DNA of 64,000 nt from Algibacter luteus (lineage in GTDB: Bacteria; Bacteroidota; Bacteroidia; Flavobacteriales; Flavobacteriaceae), in the NCBI RefSeq assembly GCF_900141715.1, contig NZ_FQYK01000003.1, positions 351,847 through 415,846 of the forward strand, given 5' to 3'. Position numbers and translations under genes: made by a program. Numbering within the stretch: position 1 is the stretch's first letter; each line of letters begins with the position of its first letter. The notes under the pieces are model-generated. The model searched no databases and was not told the origin of the DNA. It worked only from the letters and a program-made list of their open reading frames with translations. Positions 16,905-24,862 of the stretch are shown here, piece by piece.

Positions 16905-18767
16905 ATGAAAAATTTATTCTCGAATATAAAAGGCGATGCTTTTGGTGGAATTACAGCTGGTATTGTTGCATTACCGTTGGCATTAGCATTTGGTGTATCA
17001 TCTGGGTTAGGTCCAACTGCAGGGCTCTATGGAGCCATTTTTATAAGTTTCTTTGCTGCGCTTTTTGGTGGTACAGCTACTCAAATTTCTGGTCCTACTG
17101 CACCAATGACTGCTGTAAGTATGGTGGTAATTGCTGGAATTATAGCCGTGAATGATGGCGATGTTACAAAAGCGTTACCAGTAATTTTAACGGTATTCTT
17201 ATTAGCAGGACTCATGCAAATAGGTTTAGGGATATTAGGTCTGGGAAAATATATTAGATACATACCTTACCCCGTAGTTTCTGGATTTATGACAGCAATA
17301 GGTGTTATTATTTTATTAACTCAAATTTTACCTTCATTAGGTTATTACCCTAAAGAAGATGAGGTCTTTGTAGAAACTTTTAAACCGCAAGCAGAAGAAG
17401 TTATTCTTGAGAATATTTTGAAAGAAGAAGCAGGCGAAGGCATTTTAGTTTTAGAAAATTTTAAAGAGACTATTGATAGAGCTGAAAAAATAACGCAAGC
17501 AGATATTTTGAAAGAATCCCAAACTCTGGCGGCAAAGGAAGCTTCAGGCGCATTAGGTGCTATCAAGGCACTTCCAAGAGCGTTACAACACATTAATTGG
17601 TTAGAACTTATACTAGCATTGGGAACGATTATAATTATTTATGGGTTTAAAAGAATTACTAAAGCCGTACCCAGCACATTGGTGGCATTAATAGTCATGT
17701 CTGGAATTGCCGTTGGTTTTGGACTAGAATACAGGCCAATTGAAGAAATTCCAAGTGGGCTACCCATTCCAAATCTAGAAATATTTACCAGTTTTAAGTT
17801 AAGCAGTATAACACCTTATATTTTTACAGCTCTTACATTGGCATTATTAGGGGCTATCGACTCATTATTAACCAGTGTAGTTGCAGATAATATGACGAAA
17901 ACTAAGCACAAACCAAATAAAGAATTAGTGGGTCAAGGTATTGGTAATAGTATTGCCGCTATTTTTGGCGGTATTCCAGGTGCTGGGGCAACTATTAGAA
18001 CGGTGGTAAATATCACTTCTGGTGGTAAAACCAAATTATCAGGAATGATAGCAGGTGTTATGCTCTTAATTATACTTTTAGGTTTAGGACCAATTGCCTC
18101 ACAAATTCCGGCGGCTGTATTAGCCGGTATTTTAATTACCGTTGGTATTGGGGTAATGGATTATAAAGGATTAAAAGCCATACCAAGTTTACCTAGAGAT
18201 ATAAAATTAGGGCCGTTTAAAATGAGTTCGGAAGTTTTAATTATGCTGGTCGTATTATTGCTTTCAACGTTCTGGAATCTTGTTTACGCTGTAGGAATTG
18301 GTTTGATAATAGCCTCATTAATGTTTATGAAAAAAATAGGCGATTTAACTGCTGAACGTAGTGATGTTAAACCACTAAAAGAAGAAGCTTGGGCAGATGA
18401 AAAAGGCTTTCCAACCAATTTAAAAGAAGAAGTATTCATAAAGCATATTAAAGGGCCATTATTTTTTGGTTCTACTAGTGAATTTCAGCAATTAACAGCA
18501 CAAATTCCAGATACAGCAAGTACGGTTATAATTAGATTAGGCCGTATGCAATATATGGACCAATCTGGATTATATGCAATGGAAGACATGCTACAAGATT
18601 TAAATAAAAAGAATATAGAAGTCCTTTTTGTTGGGTTGCTTAGACAACCTAAATATATGATGGAACGTATTGATATTATTCCAGATTTAATTCCTTATGA
18701 ACATATTTTCGATTCTTTTAAGGAATGTATCGCTTGGGTAAAAGCAAATGTAAAAGACGTGTATTAA
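16905..18767 (+). CDS. SulP transporter with C-terminal STAS domain (BicA-like)
   Basis: A 620-residue SulP permease with the full STAS domain at ~520-620 (IRLGRMQYMDQSGLYAMEDM contains the conserved DxSG). The membrane core begins FGGITAGIVALPLALAFGVSSG. Between membrane segments 5 and 6 (about residues 150-225) there is a charged, probably helical insertion rich in E and K. It is only distantly similar to the SulP protein at 12964, so it is probably not a recent duplicate. The organisation resembles BicA-type sodium-bicarbonate transporters. It has its own terminator, and 187 bp separates it from the previous operon. Confidence 0.85.
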   Translation: MKNLFSNIKGDAFGGITAGIVALPLALAFGVSSGLGPTAGLYGAIFISFFAALFGGTATQISGPTAPMTAVSMVVIAGIIAVNDGDVTKALPVILTVFLLAGLMQIGLGILGLGKYIRYIPYPVVSGFMTAIGVIILLTQILPSLGYYPKEDEVFVETFKPQAEEVILENILKEEAGEGILVLENFKETIDRAEKITQADILKESQTLAAKEASGALGAIKALPRALQHINWLELILALGTIIIIYGFKRITKAVPSTLVALIVMSGIAVGFGLEYRPIEEIPSGLPIPNLEIFTSFKLSSITPYIFTALTLALLGAIDSLLTSVVADNMTKTKHKPNKELVGQGIGNSIAAIFGGIPGAGATIRTVVNITSGGKTKLSGMIAGVMLLIILLGLGPIASQIPAAVLAGILITVGIGVMDYKGLKAIPSLPRDIKLGPFKMSSEVLIMLVVLLLSTFWNLVYAVGIGLIIASLMFMKKIGDLTAERSDVKPLKEEAWADEKGFPTNLKEEVFIKHIKGPLFFGSTSEFQQLTAQIPDTASTVIIRLGRMQYMDQSGLYAMEDMLQDLNKKNIEVLFVGLLRQPKYMMERIDIIPDLIPYEHIFDSFKECIAWVKANVKDVY

Positions 18768-18801
18768 ACATAAGGAAATTTATCATTTAGACTAACAGAA
18801 G

Positions 18802-18827
18802 ACCACTCGAAAAGAGTGGTTTTTTTA
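18802..18827 (+). terminator. Terminator of the second SulP gene
   Basis: ACCACTC (18802-18808) and GAGTGGT (18814-18820) with loop GAAAA, followed by seven T. The T-run overlaps the last codon of the convergent cvpA gene. Confidence 0.85.
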
Positions 18828-19340
18828 TGCTTCAGTTTCAGGGTTTTCAGCTTCTTCTTTTGGCGTCAATAAATCCGGAAATATCATCGGAAATACGGAT
18901 TTTACAGGTTCGTAAAAAGCAGAATCCCTCTTCGTATCTTCATCTAAAAAAGGGATTGTATTATTCAGTTTGTCAAATATATTTAAAACCACACTTAAAA
19001 TTAAAGCAATTTTTAATGCACCAAAAACACCACCAGCCAATTTATTTATAATGCCTAAAGCAGCAAAGTCTGCTAATTTAGTTAACGCTTTACCCGCAAG
19101 ACCAATCGCTAAAACAATAACAACAAACGTAATAGCAAAAGCGGTAATATTCACGGTTTTGTCAGACCAATCGGTTTTGTTTTGTAAAAATTCGGCAGCA
19201 AAATTACTAAAATGTATGGCGCCGTAAACTCCTGCTAATAGAGCCACTAACGAGGCAACTTCAACAAAAAGCCCTTTCATAAAACCTCTTACTAAACCAA
19301 ATAAAACTAATGCACCTAAAACAATGTCTATAACTCCCAT
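18825..19340 (-). CDS. cvpA: CvpA family inner-membrane protein
   Basis: A 171-residue protein with four hydrophobic segments. The start MGVIDIVLGALVLFGLVRGFMKGLF is the standard CvpA N-terminus (colicin V production family). It is cytoplasmic-membrane embedded, with an acidic C-terminal tail. The role of the family in non-enteric bacteria is not clear, although envelope integrity has been proposed. It is monocistronic, with a perfect -7 box upstream at 19359. Confidence 0.88.
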   Translation of the reverse strand: MGVIDIVLGALVLFGLVRGFMKGLFVEVASLVALLAGVYGAIHFSNFAAEFLQNKTDWSDKTVNITAFAITFVVIVLAIGLAGKALTKLADFAALGIINKLAGGVFGALKIALILSVVLNIFDKLNNTIPFLDEDTKRDSAFYEPVKSVFPMIFPDLLTPKEEAENPETEA

Positions 19341-19358
19341 AATTAATTACAATTTCAA

Positions 19359-19366
19359 CAAATATA
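19359..19366 (-). promoter_or_regulatory. -7 box of cvpA
   Basis: The minus strand reads TATATTTG, a perfect match to the Bacteroidota -7 consensus, 18 bp before the cvpA ATG. Confidence 0.5.
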
Positions 19367-19391
19367 AAATAATAGTCACAATATGGTTTAT

Positions 19392-19399
19392 TAACTTTG
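19392..19399 (+). promoter_or_regulatory. -7 box of the 118-residue conserved gene
   Basis: TAACTTTG fits TAnnTTTG, 16 bp before the ATG at 19416. It is divergent from and adjacent to the cvpA promoter. Confidence 0.5.
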
Positions 19400-19415
19400 C
19401 AACCTATTAAATATT

Positions 19416-19772
19416 ATGGCAAGAGACAAACAATTAAAAGAACGCTGGGAGCTTTTGGTAAAAAAACTATCCAACCAATTTGCAGATGGAGAAACTCTCG
19501 ATCTCGATGCCATTATTTATTTAATCGGTGTACAAGAATTAGGACAGTTAAACCGAACTTTTAAAAAAGACCAAAAGCTAGACCTCATGCACATTGCCAT
19601 TTGCAAGTTGTTAATGCCGTACGGTTATTACGAACTCGATTTTGTAGATAACGATGGCTGGCCACATTATAAAACCTTAGAGGCCTTACCACATTTAAAA
19701 GCGGGCGAGCAAAGTGTATTAATGAAAGAGGCTATTGTAAGCTACTTTCTAGAAACCGAGTATATCATTTAA
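19416..19772 (+). CDS. Conserved hypothetical protein, 118 residues
   Basis: A small soluble, probably helical protein (starts MARDKQLKERWELL; contains YLIGVQELG and a DxDGWPHY-like segment). I do not recognise a domain. From memory, proteins like it are common in flavobacteria near pheS, which supports it being a real gene, as does its own -7 box. It has no signal peptide or membrane segment. The stop is followed directly by a dispersed fold-back repeat. Confidence 0.7.
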   Translation: MARDKQLKERWELLVKKLSNQFADGETLDLDAIIYLIGVQELGQLNRTFKKDQKLDLMHIAICKLLMPYGYYELDFVDNDGWPHYKTLEALPHLKAGEQSVLMKEAIVSYFLETEYII

Positions 19773-19777
19773 AGTAA

Positions 19778-19872
19778 TTTGGGCGTTACCACAAGGGTCG
19801 GGCTTTTCATTCCAATCTTTTTAATCGTGCCTCATAAAAAGGATTTCCTTTTCAATCCCTAACGCAGTTCAC
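19778..19872 (+). repeat. Dispersed fold-back repeat, copy B (without 20-bp insert)
   Basis: Left end TTGGGCGTTACCACAAGGGT, right end CAATCCCTAACGCAGTTCA. The terminal inverted repeat is GCGTTA (19783-19788) / TAACGC (19860-19865). The inner arms are AATCTTTTT (19814-19822) / AAAAAGGATT (19836-19845). This is the cleanest empty-site form of the family, without the 20-bp palindrome found in copies C, D and E. It lies just upstream of the pheS -7 box. Confidence 0.85.
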
Positions 19873-19883
19873 GTAAAAAATAG

Positions 19884-19891
19884 TAAATTTG
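19884..19891 (+). promoter_or_regulatory. -7 box of pheS
   Basis: TAAATTTG is a perfect consensus match 20 bp before the pheS ATG. The place where a -33 box should lie falls in the last bases of fold-back repeat copy B (CGCAGTTCA). Confidence 0.55.
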
Positions 19892-19911
19892 CCATCATTT
19901 TGTAAAAGGTC

Positions 19912-20931
19912 ATGATAGATAAGATAAACCAACTCATAGCAGAAGCCGAAGCATTTAAAGCCCAATCCAAAGAAGAGGTAGAAGCGTTTCGTATAAAATA
20001 CTTAGGTAAAAAAGGATTACTTAATGAGTTTTTTGCAGAGTTTAAAAATGTGGCAAACGACCAGAAAAAGGAATTTGGTCAAACCATTAATAAACTTAAA
20101 AAAACTGCCGAAGATAAAGTTAACGCTTTAAAAGAAGAGCTGGAGAGTAAAGAAGAAGTAATAGGTGTTTACGGCGATTTATCGCGCCCAGGAGAGCCTA
20201 TTCAAATAGGAGCGCGTCACCCAATTTCAATTGTAAAAAATCAAATAATAGATATCTTTTCTCGCATAGGTTTTAATGTAAGCGAGGGTCCAGAAATAGA
20301 AGACGATTGGCATAACTTTACAGCCTTAAACCTTCCGGAGTATCATCCAGCGCGCGATATGCAGGATACCTTTTTTATTCAAACCAATCCAGATATTTTA
20401 TTACGTACTCACACCAGTTCTGTGCAAGTGCGTTATATGGAAAATAATAAACCACCAATAAGAACCATATCTCCAGGTCGAGTTTACAGAAACGAAGCCA
20501 TATCAGCACGATCACACTGTTTTTTCCATCAGGTAGAAGGTTTGTATATTGATAAAGACGTGAGTTTTGCAGATTTAAAACAAACGCTTCAACACTTTAC
20601 CACCGAAATGTTTGGTAAAAGTAAAATTCGTTTGCGTCCGTCTTATTTCCCGTTTACAGAACCAAGTGCAGAAGTAGATGTGTATTGGGGCTTAGAAACC
20701 GAAATAGATTACCGCATTACAAAAGGAACAGGATGGTTAGAAATTATGGGATGTGGTATGGTAGACCCTAATGTTTTAGAAAACTGTGGCATAGACTCTA
20801 AAGAATACACAGGTTTTGCCTTTGGTATGGGTATAGACCGAATTGCTATGTTATTACATCAAATAGGTGATATTCGCTTGTTAAGTGAAAATGATGTACG
20901 TTTTTTAGAGCAATTTAAAAGCGCTCTTTAG
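19912..20931 (+). CDS. pheS: Phenylalanyl-tRNA synthetase alpha subunit
   Basis: A 339-residue class II aminoacyl-tRNA synthetase subunit that charges tRNA-Phe as part of an alpha2-beta2 complex. It has an N-terminal coiled coil (~1-90), then the class II core with motif 2 (PGRVYRNEAISARSHCFFHQ) and motif 3 (GFAFGMGIDRIAML). It is of normal length. No pheT lies in the window, so the beta-subunit gene is elsewhere, as is common in Bacteroidota. Confidence 0.97.
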   Translation: MIDKINQLIAEAEAFKAQSKEEVEAFRIKYLGKKGLLNEFFAEFKNVANDQKKEFGQTINKLKKTAEDKVNALKEELESKEEVIGVYGDLSRPGEPIQIGARHPISIVKNQIIDIFSRIGFNVSEGPEIEDDWHNFTALNLPEYHPARDMQDTFFIQTNPDILLRTHTSSVQVRYMENNKPPIRTISPGRVYRNEAISARSHCFFHQVEGLYIDKDVSFADLKQTLQHFTTEMFGKSKIRLRPSYFPFTEPSAEVDVYWGLETEIDYRITKGTGWLEIMGCGMVDPNVLENCGIDSKEYTGFAFGMGIDRIAMLLHQIGDIRLLSENDVRFLEQFKSAL

Positions 20932-20932
20932 A

Positions 20933-21328
20933 TTGAAAAAAGACATCCATATACCAAAAGTTGAGGACGTTTATATAGCGGTGGTTAATGAGTATAATGA
21001 CGTTTATAAAACTCAAGATTGGAACGCATACATAATTAATGATAAGAATGTAGACTTAGATATGATTCTTATTGTTACCAGCGGTTATTCTGAAAATAAA
21101 ACCACTTCTGTTTTTAGAAAGAAATTAGACACTCTGCCTAAAAAAAGTTATGCCAAAATAGAGCTGATGCAAGAAGAGCTTTTTGCGTTAAATAACACAT
21201 TTAAAGTGTCTTTTTTTGAAGGAAACACCATGTTTGATAAAACATACACGTTTAGAAAAAATACGATTAATTTAAAAGCATTACAATCAGTGCCTTTGAT
21301 GGATGCAAAAGGAGTTTTGGTAAAATAG
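20933..21328 (+). CDS. Conserved hypothetical protein downstream of pheS (TTG start)
   Basis: A 131-residue soluble protein (MKKDIHIPKVEDVYIAVVNE...) that I cannot assign to a function. The TTG at 20933 lies one base after the pheS stop and gives the N-terminus expected for flavobacterial relatives; no ATG serves as well. It is probably translated together with pheS. The sequence alternates beta strands and short helices, without membrane segments or a signal. Confidence 0.7.
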   Translation: MKKDIHIPKVEDVYIAVVNEYNDVYKTQDWNAYIINDKNVDLDMILIVTSGYSENKTTSVFRKKLDTLPKKSYAKIELMQEELFALNNTFKVSFFEGNTMFDKTYTFRKNTINLKALQSVPLMDAKGVLVK

Positions 21329-21342
21329 ACTTTGGCAGGATG

Positions 21343-21450
21343 GCCCGCGTTAGGGATTGAGCAATTGTTGGAGCTCCTCGCAGAGAGCGACTTGCGAAAG
21401 CCCGACCCTTTTAGGGTAACCTGCCTGCCGGCAGGCAGGCGCCCAAATTT
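21343..21450 (-). repeat. Dispersed fold-back repeat, copy C, carrying a 20-bp palindromic insert
   Basis: In the minus orientation it reads TTTGGGCG, then the 20-bp palindrome (21420-21439), then TTACC, AAGGGTCGGGCTTTCG and, at the far end, CAATCCCTAACGCGGG. The middle (containing AGTCGCTCTCTGCGAGGAGC) belongs to a different internal type from copies B and E. It separates two convergent genes. Confidence 0.85.
21420..21439. repeat. 20-bp palindromic insert, copy 1 (perfect)
   Basis: CCTGCCTGCCGGCAGGCAGG is its own reverse complement over all 20 bases. It sits exactly between GCG and TTA of the repeat's terminal GCGTTA. Copies A and B lack it and are continuous there. Confidence 0.9.
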
Positions 21451-21452
21451 TT

Positions 21453-22454
21453 CTAATCTAACTTTTCGGTCAATTTTTTAAACACTTTTTTAGGATCTTT
21501 ATTTTCGTATAAAATCTCATAAACTGCGTTTATAATTGGAATTTGTGCTTTTTTTGCATTTTTTTCATGCAGTAAATGGGCACTTTTGGTGGCATAATAC
21601 CCTTCGGCAACCATACTCATTTCCATTTGGGCCGATTTTACAGTGTAACCTTTACCAATCATGTTGCCAAACATACGGTTTCGAGAAAATACCGAGTAAC
21701 CTGTTACCAATAAATCGCCCAAATAAGCCGAATTATTGATGTTGCGTTTCATTTTATGGCGTTTTTTAATGAAGCGTTTCATTTCGCGAATAGAATTACT
21801 CATTAATACGCTTTGGAAGTTATCGCCATAACCTAAACCGTGTGCTATTCCTGCTGCTATGGCGTAAATGTTTTTAAGCATTACGGCGTATTCTATTCCT
21901 ATAATATCGTCGCTTATTTTAGTTTTTATATAATCGCTAGACAGATTCTTAGCAATTTGTTTTGCTTTATCTTGATCTGAGCATGAAATAGTTAAATAAG
22001 ATAAACGCTCTAAGGCAACCTCTTCTGCATGACAAGGACCAGCAATAACTGCAATGTTATCAAAAGGAATGTTATAGGCTTCATGAAAATGCTCACCTAC
22101 TAAAAGCCCTGTTTCAGGCATTATACCTTTTACGGCAGAAACTATAATTTTATTTGATATATCTACTGTTAGTTTTTCCAATTCACTGTGCATAAATGCC
22201 GAAGGAATTGCAAAAATTAAAACATCGGCATAAGTAGCAATTTCATTAATATCGTTACTTAGTTTAAGTTGCTCTAAGTGAAATTCTACAGAACTTAAAT
22301 AATTAGGATTGTGCTGCTCTCTTAACAAATGCTCTTTGGTATAAACACTACGCATATACCAACCAATTTCATCTAAATTTTCGCAAAGCATTTTTACAAT
22401 TGCTGTAGCCCAACTTCCTGCGCCAAAAACCGCATATTTTAGAGGTTTATCCAT
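21453..22454 (-). CDS. gpsA: NAD(P)-dependent glycerol-3-phosphate dehydrogenase
   Basis: A 333-residue cytoplasmic enzyme that reduces dihydroxyacetone phosphate to sn-glycerol-3-phosphate for phospholipid synthesis. The Rossmann motif is YAVFGAGSWATA (about residues 8-19). The family blocks VSAVKGI, AGPCHAEEVA, VMLKNIYAIAAG and GDLLVTGYSVFSRNR are all present, including the catalytic lysine of the VMLKN block. It is of normal length and monocistronic, with a -7 box at 22477. Confidence 0.95.
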   Translation of the reverse strand: MDKPLKYAVFGAGSWATAIVKMLCENLDEIGWYMRSVYTKEHLLREQHNPNYLSSVEFHLEQLKLSNDINEIATYADVLIFAIPSAFMHSELEKLTVDISNKIIVSAVKGIMPETGLLVGEHFHEAYNIPFDNIAVIAGPCHAEEVALERLSYLTISCSDQDKAKQIAKNLSSDYIKTKISDDIIGIEYAVMLKNIYAIAAGIAHGLGYGDNFQSVLMSNSIREMKRFIKKRHKMKRNINNSAYLGDLLVTGYSVFSRNRMFGNMIGKGYTVKSAQMEMSMVAEGYYATKSAHLLHEKNAKKAQIPIINAVYEILYENKDPKKVFKKLTEKLD

Positions 22455-22476
22455 AGATTTAAATCGTTTTCTATTT

Positions 22477-22484
22477 CAAAAATA
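22477..22484 (-). promoter_or_regulatory. -7 box of gpsA
   Basis: The minus strand reads TATTTTTG, matching TAnnTTTG, 22 bp before the gpsA ATG. Confidence 0.45.
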
Positions 22485-22616
22485 CATAATTATTTTTCCA
22501 TTTTAAGAACCGAGGTGCAAAAGAATAAATATCGGCTTCATAAGCGCAAAAACAATGGGAGTCTTGCTAAAAATGAACCACTTGAATAAGTCTTAATAAT
22601 ACCTCTATTTCGTTTT

Positions 22617-22631
22617 TGGCACGTGTTTTGA
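22617..22631 (+). promoter_or_regulatory. Sigma-54-type promoter of the lipoprotein gene
   Basis: TGGCACGTGTTTTGA has the -24 element TGGCAC, a 5-bp spacer and TTGA at -12 (consensus TTGC). The start of transcription would be about 12 bp downstream, leaving a ~20-base leader before the ATG at 22666. No TAnnTTTG box is nearby. Sigma-54 promoters with TTGGCACG-like -24 boxes are known in Bacteroidota, but an activator site was not identified. Confidence 0.5.
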
Positions 22632-22665
22632 AACCTTAGTACTAAGAACCCTAAAATGATATATT

Positions 22666-23616
22666 ATGAAAACGATAAAAATACTTTTAAGTTTTGCATT
22701 AACAGCAACCCTTTTTACTTCGTGTTATACTGAAGTCGTGGTAGATGATTTTGCTTATGTTGATGAACCTACAATTTCTTTAAATCAATTATTACGCTCG
22801 CACGAGCTTTGGTATGTTGATATTAACAGCACACTTGGTTATGGAGAAACCCCGTTTTTACAAAAAGCATTTACGGTGTCATTTATTAATGGTGTTGTGT
22901 ATGCTAATAACAATATTGCAGGATTAGGTGCTAATGGTGATGGCTTTGGGATTGATGTTGGTGAGTATAACGCTTATGAAAACATTTTAGATGTGTATCA
23001 TGATATTGATGGGTTTTCAACTTTTGATGTTTATGAAATAGATTATAATACTATTGAATTGTATAATCCAAATAACGATACCTCGTACTTTTTAGATGGT
23101 TACCAAAGAAATAATTTTGATTACGATTTTGTTTTCTACGACAATATTCATTATTTCTTACAAGAATATGAAGCTTGGGAAAAAACGTATACCAGTGAAT
23201 ATGGTGCTATAAATGAGTTTGATAATGAAAATTATTTACAATTTTTAGCAGGCGGAAACGATTCTACATTCAGAAGCTCTCAAGATGATACCGGAATAAA
23301 TGCGAACAACTTATATTGGGATTACACAGGGGTGTATGGCGTAGGAGATGTGTATGGTGATGCCTACTTAAAAACTTTAACATTAGATTATGATTATTTA
23401 GGCAATGAATATTTTGAATTGAGCGTTATAAATGACGGAAAGATTGAATTGTTTCATCCGTCATCTGAAACGGTTTATGAATTTGAAGGTAGAGGATATA
23501 TTCAATATTTAAAATCTGAAAGTGGTACGAAAAAAGAAAAAGTACAATCGGATAAATTGCGTAAGCAAAGAAAAGATAAAGTAGCAAATCCTAGAGAAAA
23601 TACTCGAAAGGTTTAA
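22666..23616 (+). CDS. Lipoprotein of unknown function with duplicated beta-rich halves
   Basis: A 316-residue lipoprotein: the signal ends in the lipobox LFTSC with Cys20 as the lipidation site. The mature part is rich in Tyr, Asp and Asn. Two halves appear related: the segment ending IELYNPNNDTSYFLDGYQ and the later one ending IELFHPSSETVYEFEG share spacing and pattern. The C-terminal ~35 residues are strongly basic (KKEKVQSDKLRKQRKDK). I recall similar flavobacterial proteins being misannotated as nicotinate adenylyltransferases; nothing here supports that enzyme. It is preceded by a sigma-54-type promoter and followed by a terminator. Confidence 0.75.
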   Translation: MKTIKILLSFALTATLFTSCYTEVVVDDFAYVDEPTISLNQLLRSHELWYVDINSTLGYGETPFLQKAFTVSFINGVVYANNNIAGLGANGDGFGIDVGEYNAYENILDVYHDIDGFSTFDVYEIDYNTIELYNPNNDTSYFLDGYQRNNFDYDFVFYDNIHYFLQEYEAWEKTYTSEYGAINEFDNENYLQFLAGGNDSTFRSSQDDTGINANNLYWDYTGVYGVGDVYGDAYLKTLTLDYDYLGNEYFELSVINDGKIELFHPSSETVYEFEGRGYIQYLKSESGTKKEKVQSDKLRKQRKDKVANPRENTRKV

Positions 23617-23665
23617 AAATAAAAAGTGATTATTCACTAATAATTTTGGTTGGTTATTTAGTTTA

Positions 23666-23707
23666 GAAACCGTTTAAAGCAACTTGCTTTAGGTGGTTTC
23701 TTTTTTT
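23666..23707 (+). terminator. Terminator of the lipoprotein gene
   Basis: GAAACC (23666-23671) pairs with GGTTTC (23695-23700) around an inner AAAGC/GCTTT stem, followed by seven T. Confidence 0.75.
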
Positions 23708-23781
23708 AATCTAATTTTTTTTTGTGACTAAATAGAACTTAGTGTTTCCTATAAGTAAAAGTCTATAGCGAATATTGTAAA

Positions 23782-24129
23782 ATGGGATTATATTCATTTA
23801 ATAAAAATAGTGGCGTTAAACTGATTGATTTTGACAAAACTGAAGGTGTTGCCAATGATTTAGAATTGAACGAGGCTCTCGCCAGAAAACTAGAAGCATC
23901 AATCAACGACTTATGTATACAAGTAGAAGAATTAAAGATTAATGTCGTAGAGGATATTGTTTCAGTTTCAGGGTTGGTATGTGATGTTGCTACAAAAAAT
24001 AAGGTGATTTTAATAATAGGAGGAACATTTGGTATATCAACTGTTAACGACCAGATAATTGTAGAAGACCAGGAAATCTCAGCACAATTTCATACGGTTT
24101 CAAGTGCGGATAGCTTAGTTGAAAATTAA
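23782..24129 (+). CDS. BON-domain protein, degenerate duplicate lacking LysM
   Basis: A 115-residue protein closely related to the first two thirds of the protein encoded at 24280-24777: it starts MGLYSFNKNSGVK against MGLFSFIKNAGAK and keeps the BON core (VEELKINVVEDIVSVSGLV). It stops at QFHTVSSADSLVEN, just where the intact paralogue enters its LysM domain (QFHTVVRGDTLGKI). The Ala/Glu-rich linker is also shorter. I see no LysM remnant after the stop. Both copies have a related TTGTGACnAAATAGAA sequence upstream, so promoter and gene were probably duplicated together. It may be decaying. Confidence 0.7.
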   Translation: MGLYSFNKNSGVKLIDFDKTEGVANDLELNEALARKLEASINDLCIQVEELKINVVEDIVSVSGLVCDVATKNKVILIIGGTFGISTVNDQIIVEDQEISAQFHTVSSADSLVEN

Positions 24130-24279
24130 TTCTAAATTTAAGTAAGACCCTGAAACAGCTAATGATTCTTGGTATGAAGAAAACTTCAAGAGGTTTATTT
24201 TATTTCAAAAGATTTTGATTGTGACCAAATAGAAATTATTGTGTCTTAAAAATATTAACCCTTAAAACAAATTATAAAA

Positions 24280-24777
24280 ATGGGACTATTTTCATTTATA
24301 AAAAATGCCGGAGCTAAAGTTTTCGGTATTGGCAAAACTGATGCAGAAGAAACTGCGGTAGCTGTAGCTGAAGCAGCGGCAAAAGAACTAAAATTAGAAG
24401 AGGCTGCTGCGAGAAAATTGGAAGAAACAATTACAGATTTACAACTGAAAGTTGAAAATTTACACATATTTATTGATGATGACGCGGCTAAAATTGCAGG
24501 CATAGCTTATGATCAAGCAACAAGAGAAAAAGTAGTTTTAGTTGTTGGAAACTCAAATGGAATATCAACTGTAGATGACCAGATGACTGTTGAACATGAA
24601 GAGCCAGCAGCACAATTTCATACCGTGGTAAGAGGTGATACTTTAGGTAAAATTGCAAAAAAATATTATGGTAACGCGATGAAATACCCTGTTATATTCG
24701 ACGCGAATAAACCAATGCTTACCCATCCAGATAAAATTTATCCTGGGCAAGTATTAAGAATCCCAACTTTAGATTAG
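24280..24777 (+). CDS. BON-LysM protein (YgaU/Kbp-like)
   Basis: A 165-residue soluble protein with a BON domain at ~50-105 and a C-terminal LysM domain (~112-163: HTVVRGDTLGKIAKKYYGNA...IYPGQVLRIP). This is the architecture of YgaU/Kbp, a cytoplasmic potassium-binding protein in Escherichia coli; relatives are abundant in stationary or osmotically stressed cells. No signal peptide is present, which fits a cytoplasmic location in spite of the LysM domain. The gene is a tandem paralogue of the one before it and ends at a strong terminator. Confidence 0.88.
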   Translation: MGLFSFIKNAGAKVFGIGKTDAEETAVAVAEAAAKELKLEEAAARKLEETITDLQLKVENLHIFIDDDAAKIAGIAYDQATREKVVLVVGNSNGISTVDDQMTVEHEEPAAQFHTVVRGDTLGKIAKKYYGNAMKYPVIFDANKPMLTHPDKIYPGQVLRIPTLD

Positions 24778-24819
24778 AACATGAGAACCTAGTTAATAGC
24801 TAATTATGTTATGTTCGAA

Positions 24820-24848
24820 AACCAGCTTGAAAGAGTTGGTTTTTTTTT
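24820..24848 (+). terminator. Terminator of the BON-LysM gene
   Basis: AACCAGCT and AGAGTTGGTT form an imperfect stem with loop TGAA, followed by nine T. Confidence 0.8.
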
Positions 24849-24862
24849 GCCTATTCTTGAAT

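Noticed and set aside
21420-21439. The 20-bp palindromes as transcription terminators
   Set aside because: None is followed by a T-run, two lie inside a tRNA fragment, and all occur as exact insertions in other sequences, so insertion elements explain them better.
22666-23616. The lipoprotein as a nicotinate adenylyltransferase
   Set aside because: It has a lipobox and no nucleotidyltransferase motifs; the true nadD is at 25779-26357.
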